DNA of 64,000 nucleotides from Nitrospina sp. LS_NOB (GCA_001542995.1 LFLA01000014.1:124001-188000), one strand, 5' to 3'. Shown: positions 29,524-38,985, numbered from the stretch's first letter. Made by a program: numbers and translations. Notes: generated by a model from the sequence alone, not told the origin.

Positions 29524-29552
29524 TTGACAGGTACTATATGTAGTGGTACTTT
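29524..29552 (+). promoter_or_regulatory. Possible sigma-70 promoter for a non-coding RNA
   Basis: A perfect -35 TTGACA (29524-29529), 17-base spacer and TACTTT as -10 (29547-29552). A TACAAT follows at 29563. It lies directly before the inverted-repeat region, with no gene immediately downstream. Confidence 0.5.
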
Positions 29553-29572
29553 TTCGGAAGCATACAATATAA

Positions 29573-30046
29573 AGGAACTGCTTATTAGGTTCTGGCACTG
29601 CAAAAGGTGCCTGATCGGGTTCCGAGTCCGGTTTTCCCGGAAGAAAGATGAATTAAGAGTTGTTACAGATCTTCCAACGGCGGGTTACTAGAAAAGCGAG
29701 TTCCATAGCAATGAATGAGACGCATCCCAAATTTGATTTTTTAAAAACAACCAGTGGGATGCGTGCCAGTCTCAAACCCCTTCCCAAACCCCCAAATGTA
29801 TTGAGCGCCAGCCGAATCCTCCGTTCAGTCTCGGTAGATGAATTCCATCCAATTGGCGTAGTATGGAACCTCTTTTTAACGCTGGGTTTAGCCCGGAAAA
29901 ATAGTAACCCGCCTCCTTTCTTTAAAAGGACGCGCCCCGCCTTTTCGTGAGTTTGCAGGTATTGATAGTATTTGCCTCCATGTCAAGGACGGTTGATTGA
30001 AGGATCTATTCTAAGGTTTAAGATTTCACTCGGGAAAGGCGGGGCG
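29573..30046 (+). ncRNA. Candidate structured RNA with nested long-range helices
   Basis: No credible protein frame. Nested pairings are perfect or nearly so: GGCGGGTTACTA (29679-29690) with TAGTAACCCGCC (29902-29913); inside it GAG-TTCCATA (29698-29707) with TATGGAACCTC (29862-29872); inside that ACGCATCCCA (29720-29729) with TGGGATGCGT (29755-29764). A separate CGCCCCGCCTTT (29933-29944) pairs with AAAGGCGGGGCG (30035-30046). Local hairpins include GGCAC/GTGCC (29594-29611) and TCCTTT/AAAGGA (29914-29930). I could not match it to RNase P, tmRNA, 6S, SRP or a known riboswitch. Strand is inferred from the promoter and terminator. Either a new RNA or a folded mobile-element remnant. Confidence 0.5.
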
Positions 30047-30069
30047 TTAACCCTCTTTCCCGTTTTTTT
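30031..30069 (+). terminator. Rho-independent terminator before dut
   Basis: Stem CGGGAAAG / CTTTCCCG followed by seven T. Its 5' arm overlaps the alternative 12-bp pairing AAAGGCGGGGCG with 29933-29944, so two mutually exclusive folds are possible. Confidence 0.75.
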
Positions 30070-30134
30070 GCCTTCGGTTAATTTTAATCGCTTTCCTCCC
30101 CCCGCTTGTTTATAATCCTTTCCGAAAACCAATT

Positions 30135-30599
30135 ATGGAAACCATTGTGAACAAAACCGACCAAGTTCCCGTCCCCTGCAAGGGTGAACATCTTCCCCAA
30201 TATGCGCACAAAGGCGATGCCGGTGCTGACTTGCAAGCTGTGGAAACCCGGATCATTGCTCCCCGAGGTCGGGAGCTGATTGCTACGGGACTCCGACTGG
30301 AACTCCCGGAAGGTTATGTAGGTTTAATCTGGCCGCGCAGCGGACCTGCGGTTAAGCTGGGGCTTGATTGCGGTGCCGGAGTGATTGACTCACATTATCG
30401 AGGCGAGATAAAAGTTCTTCTCTTCAACCATTCCGATGATGAAATCCGTATCCAGTCGGGAGACCGCATCGCCCAGTTGATCATCCAAAAAGTAGAAACG
30501 GTTAAGTTCATACTGAGCGACCATTTGAGTGAAACGGCCCGCAACACCGCAGGTTTTGGATCAACGGGAGATCTGCCTGTTGCGAATTCCGGTCAATAA
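30135..30599 (+). CDS. dut: dUTP diphosphatase
   Basis: 154 residues. Hydrolyses dUTP to dUMP and PPi, keeping uracil out of DNA. All five trimeric dUTPase motifs are present in order: HKGDAGADLQ, PRSGPAVKLGL, GVIDSHYRGEIKV, GDRIAQLII, and the C-terminal P-loop-like RNTAGFGSTG. Starts at ATG 30135. It overlaps slightly with the start of the disrupted macro-domain gene, so the two were probably an operon. Confidence 0.95.
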   Translation: METIVNKTDQVPVPCKGEHLPQYAHKGDAGADLQAVETRIIAPRGRELIATGLRLELPEGYVGLIWPRSGPAVKLGLDCGAGVIDSHYRGEIKVLLFNHSDDEIRIQSGDRIAQLIIQKVETVKFILSDHLSETARNTAGFGSTGDLPVANSGQ

Positions 30600-31203
30600 T
30601 TCCATCCTTCAGCTTGAACAGGGGGATATCACCGAAAGCTCTGCCGATGCCATTGTTAATGCCGCAATCAAAAGTCCACATACGGCACGCATGGAAGAAA
30701 AAGAACTAAAGTCTATAGCCTCTTTCCTGCTATCAGCGCCGGCATATTCGGGTTTCCGCTTGAACTTGCGGCAGAGACCCTCCTCAAAACAGAGACCTTT
30801 GCGTAAGTCGAAAAAAACAGAAAAGCGAGATTCTTCACTGCGTTCAGAATGACAATGCAATCTTGTTTAGAATGACAAGAAACGCCAGTTTGTCATCCTC
30901 GAGGAGCCGAAGGCGACGAAGGATCCCTCCCGGAATGACAGAAAAGCGAGATTCTTCACTGCGTTCAGAATGACAAGAAATGCCGGTTTGTCATTCTGAG
31001 GAACAACGTGACGAAGAATCTCGCCTTGCACTAACCTGGGGATTCTTCGATTTTTCGACTCATGCAAAGCTCTCCTCAAAACAGTCTGGCAATACCTTTC
31101 CCGGAAAACCGGAATTCAAACTGTGATATTTATCCTGTTCGACATAGAAACCTTCAACGTTTTCAAAGGCAGGCTGACTTTTCTTGAAAAAGGGGAAATC
31201 TGA
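30583..31203 (+). pseudogene. Macro-domain (ADP-ribose-binding) gene, interrupted by a MITE
   Basis: Begins with QGDITESSADAIVNAA, the macro-domain start. The glycine-rich substrate loop that should follow is missing. EKELKSIA continues after a two-base shift as FPAISAGIFGFPLELAAET, LLKT, and is then cut by an inserted element (30792-31074). The tail WQYLSRKTGIQTVIF to FLEKGEI follows it, stop 31201-31203. The intact protein would be an O-acetyl-ADP-ribose deacetylase-like hydrolase. Deletion, frameshift and insertion make it clearly dead. Confidence 0.8.
30792..31074. mobile_element. MITE-like element, copy 2 (about 283 bp)
   Basis: Starts gagacctttgcgtaagtcga and ends tcatgcaaagctctc (inverted ends), flanked by the direct repeat ctcctcaaaaca on both sides, which restores the macro-domain frame when removed. 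Longer than the other copies because the attctgaacgcagtgaagaa module is present more than once. Confidence 0.8.
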
Positions 31204-31273
31204 TTAACCCCATGACCATAAAATCAGATATAATAAGGAATGTACGTCCAAACATTATTTTTGTGAGCATCGC

Positions 31274-31954
31274 ATGGGATTACTAGCTTGGATACAAAAA
31301 CAATTTGGCATTCCAATGAATGAAGAAAACGAAAGCATCCGGGAATCTACGCCTGCAAAAGAAGGGCAGTTCAGGGTGCTTCGCATACAGCCAACTCCCA
31401 ACCCGGACGCCTTTCAGTTTATTATAAACGGCAAGGTCATTGAGGCTGGGACGAAAACTTTCGACTCTCCCGATGACGTCGGGGATGACCCGATGGCCAA
31501 AACCTTGTTTGATATTTTTGGAATACAAAGTATTTATATCAAAGAAAACTTTGTCACCGTTACTAAGTCCAATGCCGTGGGGTGGCACACGATCATGGAA
31601 AAAATCGGCACCGCAATAGAAGCTCATTTGCACTATTACGAAAAAGGCAATGACGCAAAAGGGGATCAGGACGTCCATCCGGTATTGGAAGATTTCAACA
31701 AGGAAGAATTTTTCAATTACAGCGACGATCAAAAGGCCGAGGTGATCAACGCCCTGCTGGATATTGCCATTCGCCCTGCTCTGGCAAATGATGGTGGGGG
31801 CATCAATCTACTATCGGTGGAAGATAAGACTATTAAAGTTCACTATCAAGGAGCCTGCGGCAGTTGCCCCAGCTCAACCACCGGAACCCTGCAATACATC
31901 GAACAATTCCTGAAAGAGGCCATTCACCCTGATGTTGAGGTTCAGGCAAACTGA
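31274..31954 (+). CDS. Nfu-type iron-sulfur cluster carrier
   Basis: 226 residues. Residues ~35-125 are an Nfu_N domain (RIQPTPNPDAFQFIINGKVI, then SPDDVGDDPMAKTLFDI). Residues ~150-226 form a NifU C-terminal domain with the cluster-binding CGSCPSS (C-x2-C). It receives or stores a 4Fe-4S cluster and passes it to apoproteins, which fits a cell that needs many Fe-S centres. Starts at ATG 31274. Confidence 0.92.
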   Translation: MGLLAWIQKQFGIPMNEENESIRESTPAKEGQFRVLRIQPTPNPDAFQFIINGKVIEAGTKTFDSPDDVGDDPMAKTLFDIFGIQSIYIKENFVTVTKSNAVGWHTIMEKIGTAIEAHLHYYEKGNDAKGDQDVHPVLEDFNKEEFFNYSDDQKAEVINALLDIAIRPALANDGGGINLLSVEDKTIKVHYQGACGSCPSSTTGTLQYIEQFLKEAIHPDVEVQAN

Positions 31955-32346
31955 CCGGCCTACCCGGCACTTCGGATTCCTTCGCGGCTCACTCTTCGCC
32001 AGAGAAGCAACCGCTGTATCTTTCAACCGCAGACAATATTCTTTGAGCGCAATCTGATTGGTTCGATTCCCTCACGGCTTGCCAGATATATCAAGGGGTC
32101 GTATCTTCAGGGCACGGTCTCTTTTTCTTTGCGCAGGCCCTATGCGGACAAATTATTTAAAGCAGGTGAGAACTTGAAAACATCAAGGAAGTTACTCGCT
32201 CATCTTCATATTCATCCATTTTATCAAAGTCTCAATGCTCTTGCACTTTCCTCATTAAACTAGTAAAACCCACAAGGGCGTGAGCTAAGAATTGTTAAAA
32301 TGGTGTTCAAGTTTTACTAATCTTGTCATAACCTCAGGAGGCAAAG
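31955..32346 (+). other. Gene-free gap with an unassigned open stretch
   Basis: 390 bases without a recognisable gene. An open frame without a start (about 32044-32263, including FERNLIGSIPSRLARYIKGS and LQGTVSFSLRRPYADKLF) could be the end of a decayed gene, but I cannot name it. An aggagg ribosome site for the next gene lies at 32337-32342. Confidence 0.3.
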
Positions 32347-33237
32347 ATGCGGAATAGAACAGGTCGGGGATGGGTATGTCTGATGGTTGGGATGGCCTTC
32401 CTGCTTATTGCCGGTCAAGCATCGGCCAAGGATGGGTGGTACATGGCGATGGATCTGGGCGTGGCTGTCGGGCCGGGTCTGGACACTCGCGGCTCTGATA
32501 ATGATTTTCCGACCACATGTGATCGATTTATCGATCCAGCTACGACTTGCAATGATCTTTCTAATGAGAAATGGACGAACAAGTTTGACGGGAGCACCGG
32601 GGTCCTGGCGGGGTTGGCTGTGGGATATCGCTGGCAGAACTTCAGAATCGAGGGGGAATATTTCTATCGCAACGCAACACACGATGACGCGAGCGAACCA
32701 AACTTCGGCGGGTTAAATCTAAAGACTTTAGAGGAAATTAGTGAATCCGAAGAGGTGATTGATGGCGTGTTATCGCACAACTTCTTCACCAACCTGTACT
32801 ACGATTTTACTTCGGACTCAAAGTGGACACCGTATCTGGGGGTTGGTGTGGGCTTTGCGCAGGTCTCGCTTGATTACTTTAGCCGCTTTACACGGTCAAG
32901 TGACCCTGATGATATTAGTACCTTCCCCTCCGGAGACTCACGGAATACGCTCTTGGCCGGCACGACCACCATCGGCAGAAGTAAGCTCTCGGATACGTTG
33001 CTCGGCTATCAGGCGATTGCCGGCGTGGATTATCGGATCAGTGAACCGGTTACCATCGGCCTCAAGTTCCGATGGGTGGATTTTGGAGAATTCAAGGATG
33101 ACGATGAGTGGAGGCAGCTTCGCAGTCACGACGCCACTAACTCTCCCGCTCCTGGCAGTGCTCGTGTGCGATACCAGGTCGCGACGGACGACATCGAATT
33201 CTGGGGTTTGAGCCTCAACATGAAGTATCATTTCTAA
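32347..33237 (+). CDS. Outer-membrane beta-barrel protein
   Basis: 296 residues. A classical signal peptide (MVGMAFLLIAGQASA, cleavage after ASA) and mature start KDGWYMAMDLGVAVGPG. Alternating amphipathic strands rich in Tyr/Gly/Asp (GYRWQNFRIEGEYFYR, WTPYLGVGVGFAQVS, GYQAIAGVDYRISEP) end in the aromatic C-terminal strand LNMKYHF expected for BamA-inserted barrels. Porin or OmpA/OprF-like fold; the exact role is unknown. Strong ribosome site aggagg 4 bases before ATG. Confidence 0.85.
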   Translation: MRNRTGRGWVCLMVGMAFLLIAGQASAKDGWYMAMDLGVAVGPGLDTRGSDNDFPTTCDRFIDPATTCNDLSNEKWTNKFDGSTGVLAGLAVGYRWQNFRIEGEYFYRNATHDDASEPNFGGLNLKTLEEISESEEVIDGVLSHNFFTNLYYDFTSDSKWTPYLGVGVGFAQVSLDYFSRFTRSSDPDDISTFPSGDSRNTLLAGTTTIGRSKLSDTLLGYQAIAGVDYRISEPVTIGLKFRWVDFGEFKDDDEWRQLRSHDATNSPAPGSARVRYQVATDDIEFWGLSLNMKYHF

Positions 33238-33290
33238 GTCGGGTGGACCTCTGCGGCCCCCCCCTGCTATTTAAAAAGTATTTGATGCCG

Positions 33291-34114
33291 TTATCTTTGC
33301 ATCTCTTTTAAATACCGTGAGTATTCATAGGGTGTATGGTTTGGGATCCACTGAACCCTCCGGGCACTCAAAAAACTTAGAGCATTGTTTCCCAGATGGT
33401 AGATTTTATAAAACCGGTCTTGAGGGTGGAGGGGTTCTTCAAAAGGGTAAAGGGGATAATAATGACCCAAATACCACACCTCGTCTTGCCCGGTTGATAG
33501 TTCCTTTAGCTTCGAAGCAATCCGGGAAGGAATTAAATTGCTGTAAAAACCACTCTTTAAAAATTGAATCTCCCCAACAGGTTCATAACAGGCCAGACAA
33601 GAAGTATGAAGTTTTTTCGGCAGGGATTTTTGCGGTAGCAGAAATAGGATCGCATTGCCAGCACCAGCATCAGGGAACAGGGCAGATCCACCATCGGTTC
33701 AAAAGAATAAACCAGAAAACCAGGCTGGATCATCAGCAGCAAAGCCCCAAGGGCCGCCAACTCCCGATGCAATAAAGATTTCAGAAGCAGATAACTTGAG
33801 CCAATAAATACAAAAGAAATTATCAGGGCAATAAAATGCGCCGTTTTGATAACCGCCTGAGGAGAGACTCCCAAATATTGCAAAGCAGCTACGGGAGTTA
33901 ACAAAAACGGGTATAAAGGAGGATGGGTATTTAATTCCGGCTCTTCATAATGGGAGAGGCCAGCATTATAATTGGCCATCCCCAGATAGGAATAACTATC
34001 GTAATTGCTGATTTCTAATTTCATGATGAAAGCCACCATGAACAGGAAAAGTCCCGCAAAAGCCAGCTTGAATAAAATCGAAACGGGTTTATCCTTCCAA
34101 CGACTCAATTCCAT
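33291..34114 (-). pseudogene. Remnant of a GT39/PMT-like membrane glycosyltransferase
   Basis: N-terminal part (33557-34114, 185 residues) has membrane segments and the luminal loop NYDSYSYLGMANYNAG with HPPLYPFLLTP, typical of dolichyl-phosphate-mannose-type (PMT/ArnT) glycosyltransferases. It stops after VMNLLGRFNF. From about 33560 another frame continues without a start (EIQFLKSGFYSNLIP ... EVWYLGHYYPLYPFEE ... YEYSRYLKEMQR) to a stop at 33291, resembling the C-terminus. The family is usually 450-550 residues, so the middle is deleted and the two ends are out of frame. Bases 34115-34346 hold nothing I recognise. Confidence 0.65.
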
Positions 34115-34346
34115 ATGGCAGCTACCCCATGCACTTATTTATAAATTCAACTTTCCCGCCAAAAAAATTTCCTTTATATTTTTATCATCAATTTCAACAA
34201 GGAGGGGAAGTAAAGAGGGGGTTCAAGCTTGTTTAAAACCTATAAGCTGGCAGGAAACCGTCAGGTTTCTATTTTAAAATCATGGACAGTCTGACTGAGG
34301 TGATCTTGGCTTGCAGGCCGCACGAGTGAATCAATTGACTTTTAGA

Positions 34347-35495
34347 TCAATCACCCCCATCTGCTGAATAAAGGTTTTTATGTTCGTTGATGGCATAGCG
34401 GTCCGTCATGCAGGAGACATAGTCGCAAATCCGGCGTTCCAGGGAACCCCATTGCGAATTTTTCTGGGCCGGTTCAGGGAGAAGCCCGGGCATTTTTGTA
34501 TAGGCCTCAAAGATCCTCTCCAGCGTCAACTCGGCTTTAAACTCCATGCGTAAAACTTTGCGATGGGAATACATATTTTTATGGAGGAATTGTTTTAACT
34601 CCTTATTTTTTTCAGCGACCTCTTCTCCAAACGCTGCAATACGAATGGGCGCATGACGCACATCATCCACCTTGCCGATCTGGTACTGCTCAAGGTTCTT
34701 CGACGTAGCCTGGCGAAAGTCGCTGACGAGATCGTTGATAATGCTTCGAACCACCTGATATTTTTTCAGCCTGAAGTCCAGCCCCGTATATTTCTCGTCG
34801 AACCTTTCTTCATTCTCTTGCCAGAGTGCCACTTTCCTTAGTTGATCAAGATCAAATAACTGGGAAGTGATCCCGTCATCCAGATCGTGAGCATTGTAGG
34901 CAATGCCATCGGCAAAGTCGGCAACCTGGGCTTCCAGGGAAGGAAAGCGCACCGCTTCATCAGAGGTGATCGGATTTTCTTCATCTCGAGCATGTTTGCT
35001 GATCCCCTCCATAACCTCCCAGGTCAGGTTGAGTCCATCGAACTCTGGATAACGTTTTTCAAGCAGTTTTACAATTCTCAAGCTCTGTTTGTTATGTTCA
35101 AAACCGCCATGCCCTTTCATCAACCGGTTCAATACATTTTGCCCTGTGTGTCCAAAAGGAGGATGGCCCAAGTCGTGAGACAGGGCAACCGCTTCCGCAA
35201 GGTCTTCATTAAGTTGCAAGGATTTACAAATGGAGCGCGCGATTTGCGCAACTTCAAGGGAATGGGTAAGCCGGGTCCGGTAATAGTCGCCTTCGTGGTA
35301 GACAAAAACCTGGGTTTTATATTCCAGCCTTCTGAATGCAGAGGTGTGGATGATGCGATCGCGGTCCCTTTGAAATCGGGTGCGGTAGAGGTGCTCCTCT
35401 TCCTGATGCTGACGTCCTTTACTTTCCCCGCTTTTCATTGCGTAGGGAGCCAGGGAACTGGTTTCAATTTTTTCCAGATCTTGCCGCTTGATCAA
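34347..35495 (-). CDS. dgt: Deoxyguanosinetriphosphate triphosphohydrolase-like (dGTPase) HD protein
   Basis: 382 residues. Hydrolyses dNTPs to nucleoside and triphosphate, controlling nucleotide pools. RTRFQRDRDRIIHTSAFRRL is the family start; RTRLTHSLEVAQIARSI and LSHDLGHPPFGHTGQ supply the HD-domain metal ligands (H...HD...); FADGIAYNAHDLDDG gives the last Asp. It matches the dGTPase type 2 subfamily. Starts at ATG 35495 and is preceded by a repeat-filled gap. Confidence 0.93.
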   Translation of the reverse strand: MIKRQDLEKIETSSLAPYAMKSGESKGRQHQEEEHLYRTRFQRDRDRIIHTSAFRRLEYKTQVFVYHEGDYYRTRLTHSLEVAQIARSICKSLQLNEDLAEAVALSHDLGHPPFGHTGQNVLNRLMKGHGGFEHNKQSLRIVKLLEKRYPEFDGLNLTWEVMEGISKHARDEENPITSDEAVRFPSLEAQVADFADGIAYNAHDLDDGITSQLFDLDQLRKVALWQENEERFDEKYTGLDFRLKKYQVVRSIINDLVSDFRQATSKNLEQYQIGKVDDVRHAPIRIAAFGEEVAEKNKELKQFLHKNMYSHRKVLRMEFKAELTLERIFEAYTKMPGLLPEPAQKNSQWGSLERRICDYVSCMTDRYAINEHKNLYSADGGD

Positions 35496-35506
35496 TATGT
35501 GACCTG

Positions 35507-35655
35507 AGTTCTAGCGGAGTACATCCGCAGGCCAGCGTGACGCTGGACAAAATGAAAATAGCTATCCGTGAGCAAAAGTGATCTCGGCGCAACGAGCCAT
35601 TGCTCATTACCTCCCTCGCATGAAATTCTTCTTTAGCTTTCATGCCCCGCAGGGG
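35507..35655. repeat. Degenerate copy of dispersed repeat family A
   Basis: Contains gccagcgtgacgctgg (inverted), gatctcggcgcaacgagcc, attgctcatta and the palindrome ccccgcagggg. It shares short blocks with the other copies rather than full identity. Confidence 0.45.
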
Positions 35656-35657
35656 TA

Positions 35658-36314
35658 TTACAGGGTCAAATCATCGGCAAGCTGATCCCAATCCGTTTCT
35701 TCGATTTCTTCTTGAGTGATGGGGCCCAAAACCTGGAACCTCTCCATTTCGTCGGGACTCAGGGCAAGTTCCTGGAAAGTAATTTCATCCCCCACCTTAA
35801 AACCGGCTTCAATCATGGCAAGCCTTTCCTGAACTTCTTGACCCATATCAACTTTTGCATCTCTGGAACCGCCATCTTGTTGGAGCTGCAATGCCTCAAA
35901 CACCGGATCAAAGTTTTGAATGATGGTATCTTCCACCTCTCCAAACTCGCTGTTGACCGACCTGAAATATTCCCGATAGAGGTCATAATGAATAAATCGG
36001 TACTGGCTGATCTTGTTCGCTTCCAGATAGTCTTCGGATGCCAGACGGTACTGGCCCTCCTTGATATAAATCCTGCCCCGGAAAACCCGGGCAAGGAAAT
36101 GCTTGGGGTTTAAACTCAATACCATATTCAGGTTCAGCAAAGCTATGGCCCGTTTTTTTTCATTCATGCTGGAAAGCGCCTGCTTGAAATGCTGACGCAC
36201 CTCCGGATCCTTATTTTCCAGCAAACGGAGCATGGGCTCAAACACGGGAAAGATGAATTCCCCGAGCTTGAATTGGGTAAGACTAATCAAATGGCTGATT
36301 TTTTTAAACTTCAC
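35658..36314 (-). CDS. TPR-like hypothetical protein
   Basis: 218 residues, no signal peptide. Helical N-terminal half with a TPR-like segment (KKRAIALLNLNMVLSLNPKH, LARVFRGRIYIKEGQYRLA), then an acidic C-terminus ending ETDWDQLADDLTL. A scaffolding role is inferred from the fold only. Single gene; the ~350 bases upstream (36315-36668) show no feature beyond AT-rich sequence. Confidence 0.65.
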   Translation of the reverse strand: MKFKKISHLISLTQFKLGEFIFPVFEPMLRLLENKDPEVRQHFKQALSSMNEKKRAIALLNLNMVLSLNPKHFLARVFRGRIYIKEGQYRLASEDYLEANKISQYRFIHYDLYREYFRSVNSEFGEVEDTIIQNFDPVFEALQLQQDGGSRDAKVDMGQEVQERLAMIEAGFKVGDEITFQELALSPDEMERFQVLGPITQEEIEETDWDQLADDLTL

Positions 36315-36668
36315 AAAAACCCCATACGTTGCAAAACCCTTGGGAACGTAAAAACCCCTTGGTTGTTCTAAGCCTATCTTCTAATGGATGGCTGATTTTA
36401 ACCAAAATCGCGGCAAGCGTCAACCTTCAAGAAAAACCACGCAAAGCCACCAACATAATCACATAATAAACAATGACTTCAAGATCCAACTGGAGGTTTT
36501 TGGCTTTCCTGATGTTTCCCGAAACTCTCCTAAAAAGTAAAAAATGCGCTTTTACCCCGCACCAGTCTATCCGGCGAAATCCCCCGGGAAAAATGAAAAA
36601 TCTTCGCCTGAAAACTTATAATCATTTATTTTTCTTGACGTAGAGGTTTTTTGATATATTTTTCTAGT

Positions 36669-37352
36669 ATGCAATGTCCTGATTGTGGTTACATCTCATT
36701 TAAGCAGGCAAAGGATTGCAGTAGTTGTGGCTTTGATTTCAAAAAAGCCGCCACTTCAACAGCGTCCCTTTTCCGCAATGATTCCTTTACAGTTTTTGCC
36801 GTTCCCGCAAAAGAACAGGAATCATCGGGTGCGCCCACTGCCCAAGCCGTGGAAGGTGTCGCCGTTGTGGAACCTCCCGAAGGTTCCCAAGAAACCCCGG
36901 AACCAGAGTCTGGAAAATTTCTTTTGAATTTACCGGATCCCGAAGAGGGTAGTTCTGATTCCCCAATAGAAGTTGCGCTGGATGAAGAACCTGTTTTAGA
37001 AATTACCCCGACCCCTGAAGAAGACACATGCACATTGAAAATCAATGGTTTAAATGATGCGCCCTCCAGCGAGGACAAAGTCGATGTGGAAGCGGAACCC
37101 GTGGCTCCGGTATTGGATCTTGGAGACGGCGAAATATCATTGGATCTGGACGAAGACCTTGAGCCGACAAGTCCCGCCGAGGAACCTGCTCCACCATCGG
37201 CCCAGAATGATGAGTTAGAGATAAAGCTGGAAATTGATGATTCAGAAGGACCGCTCACTACAAAAAGTGATGAAACCCCGGAGATTGAAATCGAAGACCT
37301 GGGGCTTGAACTGGAAGGTTCGGACTCCCCACCTGATCCAGAAAAACCCTGA
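36669..37352 (+). CDS. Zinc-ribbon protein with long acidic disordered tail
   Basis: About 227 residues. MQCPDCGYISFKQAKDCSSC is an N-terminal zinc ribbon (two C-x2-C knuckles) of the kind often found at the start of bacterial cytoplasmic regulators or membrane-linked scaffolds. The remaining ~200 residues are almost all Glu, Asp, Pro, Ser and Thr and likely disordered, ending DSPPDPEKP. I chose ATG 36669 because it begins the ribbon. No enzymatic domain, function unknown. Confidence 0.7.
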   Translation: MQCPDCGYISFKQAKDCSSCGFDFKKAATSTASLFRNDSFTVFAVPAKEQESSGAPTAQAVEGVAVVEPPEGSQETPEPESGKFLLNLPDPEEGSSDSPIEVALDEEPVLEITPTPEEDTCTLKINGLNDAPSSEDKVDVEAEPVAPVLDLGDGEISLDLDEDLEPTSPAEEPAPPSAQNDELEIKLEIDDSEGPLTTKSDETPEIEIEDLGLELEGSDSPPDPEKP

Positions 37353-37692
37353 CCCACAACCCCCTCCTGAACAGAAAAATTGGATTTTAGGACGAAATTC
37401 CTTTATAAAAGAACATTCATGGCTAAGTATCAACCCCTGATGGGTAAGGTCTCCAGTTTAGTTTTTTTCTTCTAAATTCCAGGAACCGCGCACCCCACAG
37501 CCTACTTTTTCTCCCGGACTCTGATATTCAAGAGAACCGCAATCAATCATAAATTTGGCTGATGGGGGGTTTGAATGGGAAAAATTAAAAAGATGGGCAA
37601 CGATTTTTTTAGTCACAAGAAAATATGTTTTGGGGCCAGAAAAAATGACTCCTGTAAATTTTATTGACAACCCAAATCAGGAAAAAAACAGA

Positions 37693-38838
37693 ATGAAAAA
37701 AAAATATTTACTCGCACCCGGTCCCACCCCTGTTCCAGAACATGTTTCTCTGGAAATGGCTCTTCCCATGCAACACCACCGGACTCCCCAGTTCAGCAAA
37801 ATATTCGGTGAAGCCGCAGAAGGAGCCAAATACCTATTTCAAACCAGGCAGGATGTGCTGATTCTCGCTGCTACCGGAACGGGAGGTATGGAAGGTTGCG
37901 TGACCAACCTGTTTTCATCAGGGGATAAAGTATTGGTCATTAACGGAGGAAAATTTGGCGAGCGGTGGGGGGAAATTTCTGAGACCTATGGCCTCAATGT
38001 TGTCTGGCATAATGTGGAATGGGGCAAAGGCGCTGATGCTAAAGAAATTGAATCCATTCTGGCTCAGGATAAAGAAATAAAGGGCATCATGGTTCAGGCC
38101 AGCGAAACCTCCACAACTGCCGCCCATCCAATCGAAGCCTTGTCGAAGCTGACTCGAGACCGTGACGATATTCTACTGATCGTGGACGGAATCACCGGCG
38201 TTGGGGTTTTCAACCTGCCGATGGATGAATGGGGGATCGATGCCATGGTAACCGGGTCACAAAAATCCCTGGAACTTCCTCCTGGCCTGGCACTGGTGGG
38301 CCTTAGCGAAAAGGCCTGGAAGTTTGCCGACCAATCGACCTGCCCACGGTTTTATTTCGACTTTAAAAAGGAACGCAAAAACCTGGCCAACCAAACTTCC
38401 GCTTACACACCTGCCGTTTCACTGGTTGCCGGACTACGGGTCGTTCTGCAAGATATTAAGGAAGAAGGGCTGGACAATGTTTTTAAACGCCATAACCGAC
38501 TGGCCCGGGCTACCCGTGCCGCTGTGCAGGCCATGGGTTTGGCCATGGTTGCTCCAGATAGTCCCGCCGATAGCGCAACTGGAGTGTTTGTGCCAGAGGG
38601 TGTGGATGGAGGAAAACTGGTTAAAAGCCTGCGTGACGATTTCGGAGTCACTCTGGCAGGCGGACAAGACCAATGGAAAGGAAAGGTCGTGCGCGTTGCT
38701 CATCTGGGTTATGTGGACACCTTTGACATCATCATAGCGATTTCGGCTTTGGAGATGGCCTTAAAAAAATTCGGCGCCAAAATCCAGCTTGGCAAAGGGG
38801 TGGCCGCCGCCCAGGAAATACTATTAGAAGCTTATTGA
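37693..38838 (+). CDS. Class V PLP aminotransferase (serine-glyoxylate / phosphoserine-type)
   Basis: 381 residues. MKKKYLLAPGPTPVPEHV is the usual start of alanine-glyoxylate/serine-glyoxylate aminotransferases, and VTGSQKSLELPPGLA carries the PLP lysine. ATG 37693 is chosen (caggaaaaaaacag upstream); a longer in-frame start at 37555 adds unrelated sequence. It lies just upstream of serA with a repeat between, so in vivo it could be the transaminase for serine biosynthesis, as proposed for SGAT-like enzymes next to serA elsewhere. Exact amino donor unknown. Confidence 0.88.
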   Translation: MKKKYLLAPGPTPVPEHVSLEMALPMQHHRTPQFSKIFGEAAEGAKYLFQTRQDVLILAATGTGGMEGCVTNLFSSGDKVLVINGGKFGERWGEISETYGLNVVWHNVEWGKGADAKEIESILAQDKEIKGIMVQASETSTTAAHPIEALSKLTRDRDDILLIVDGITGVGVFNLPMDEWGIDAMVTGSQKSLELPPGLALVGLSEKAWKFADQSTCPRFYFDFKKERKNLANQTSAYTPAVSLVAGLRVVLQDIKEEGLDNVFKRHNRLARATRAAVQAMGLAMVAPDSPADSATGVFVPEGVDGGKLVKSLRDDFGVTLAGGQDQWKGKVVRVAHLGYVDTFDIIIAISALEMALKKFGAKIQLGKGVAAAQEILLEAY

Positions 38839-38962
38839 GCCGGCGGACCGCCGGAGGCAGATAGCAATGACTCATCAAGCCGAGATAACTCTTTGCTAGC
38901 AGTGAAAAGCTATTGCCAGTCGGCCCCACGCCAAGTGGAAACCGCCGGTCGTATCCGGCCAT
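38838..38962. repeat. Well-preserved copy of dispersed repeat family A
   Basis: Begins gagccggcggaccgccgg, then gatagcaatgactcatcaag, ccgagataactctttgctag, attgccagtcggcccc and acgccaagtgg, ending with ccgccggt. The outer ccgccgg blocks are inverted. Lies between the aminotransferase and serA. Confidence 0.75.
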
Positions 38963-38985
38963 TATCATTTATTTGGAGCTAGCGA

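Noticed and set aside
29581-29640. Cobalamin or other known riboswitch upstream of dut
   Set aside because: Some short resemblances (ggtgcc, gggttcc) occur, but the conserved cores are missing and the downstream gene does not fit.
29660-29950. A 96-codon forward frame in the inverted-repeat region
   Set aside because: Its composition is not protein-like, it has no ribosome site, and it coincides with nested helices that explain the sequence better as RNA.
23700-31074. CRISPR array at the attctgaacgcagtgaagaa repeats
   Set aside because: Copies are few, unevenly spaced and have inverted ends with target duplications; there are no regular spacers or cas genes.
36689-37357. A 222-codon Ser-rich reverse frame over the zinc-ribbon gene
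   Set aside because: It is the mirror of the acidic tail (Glu/Asp codons read as Ser/Phe on the other strand); the forward frame has a genuine zinc ribbon.
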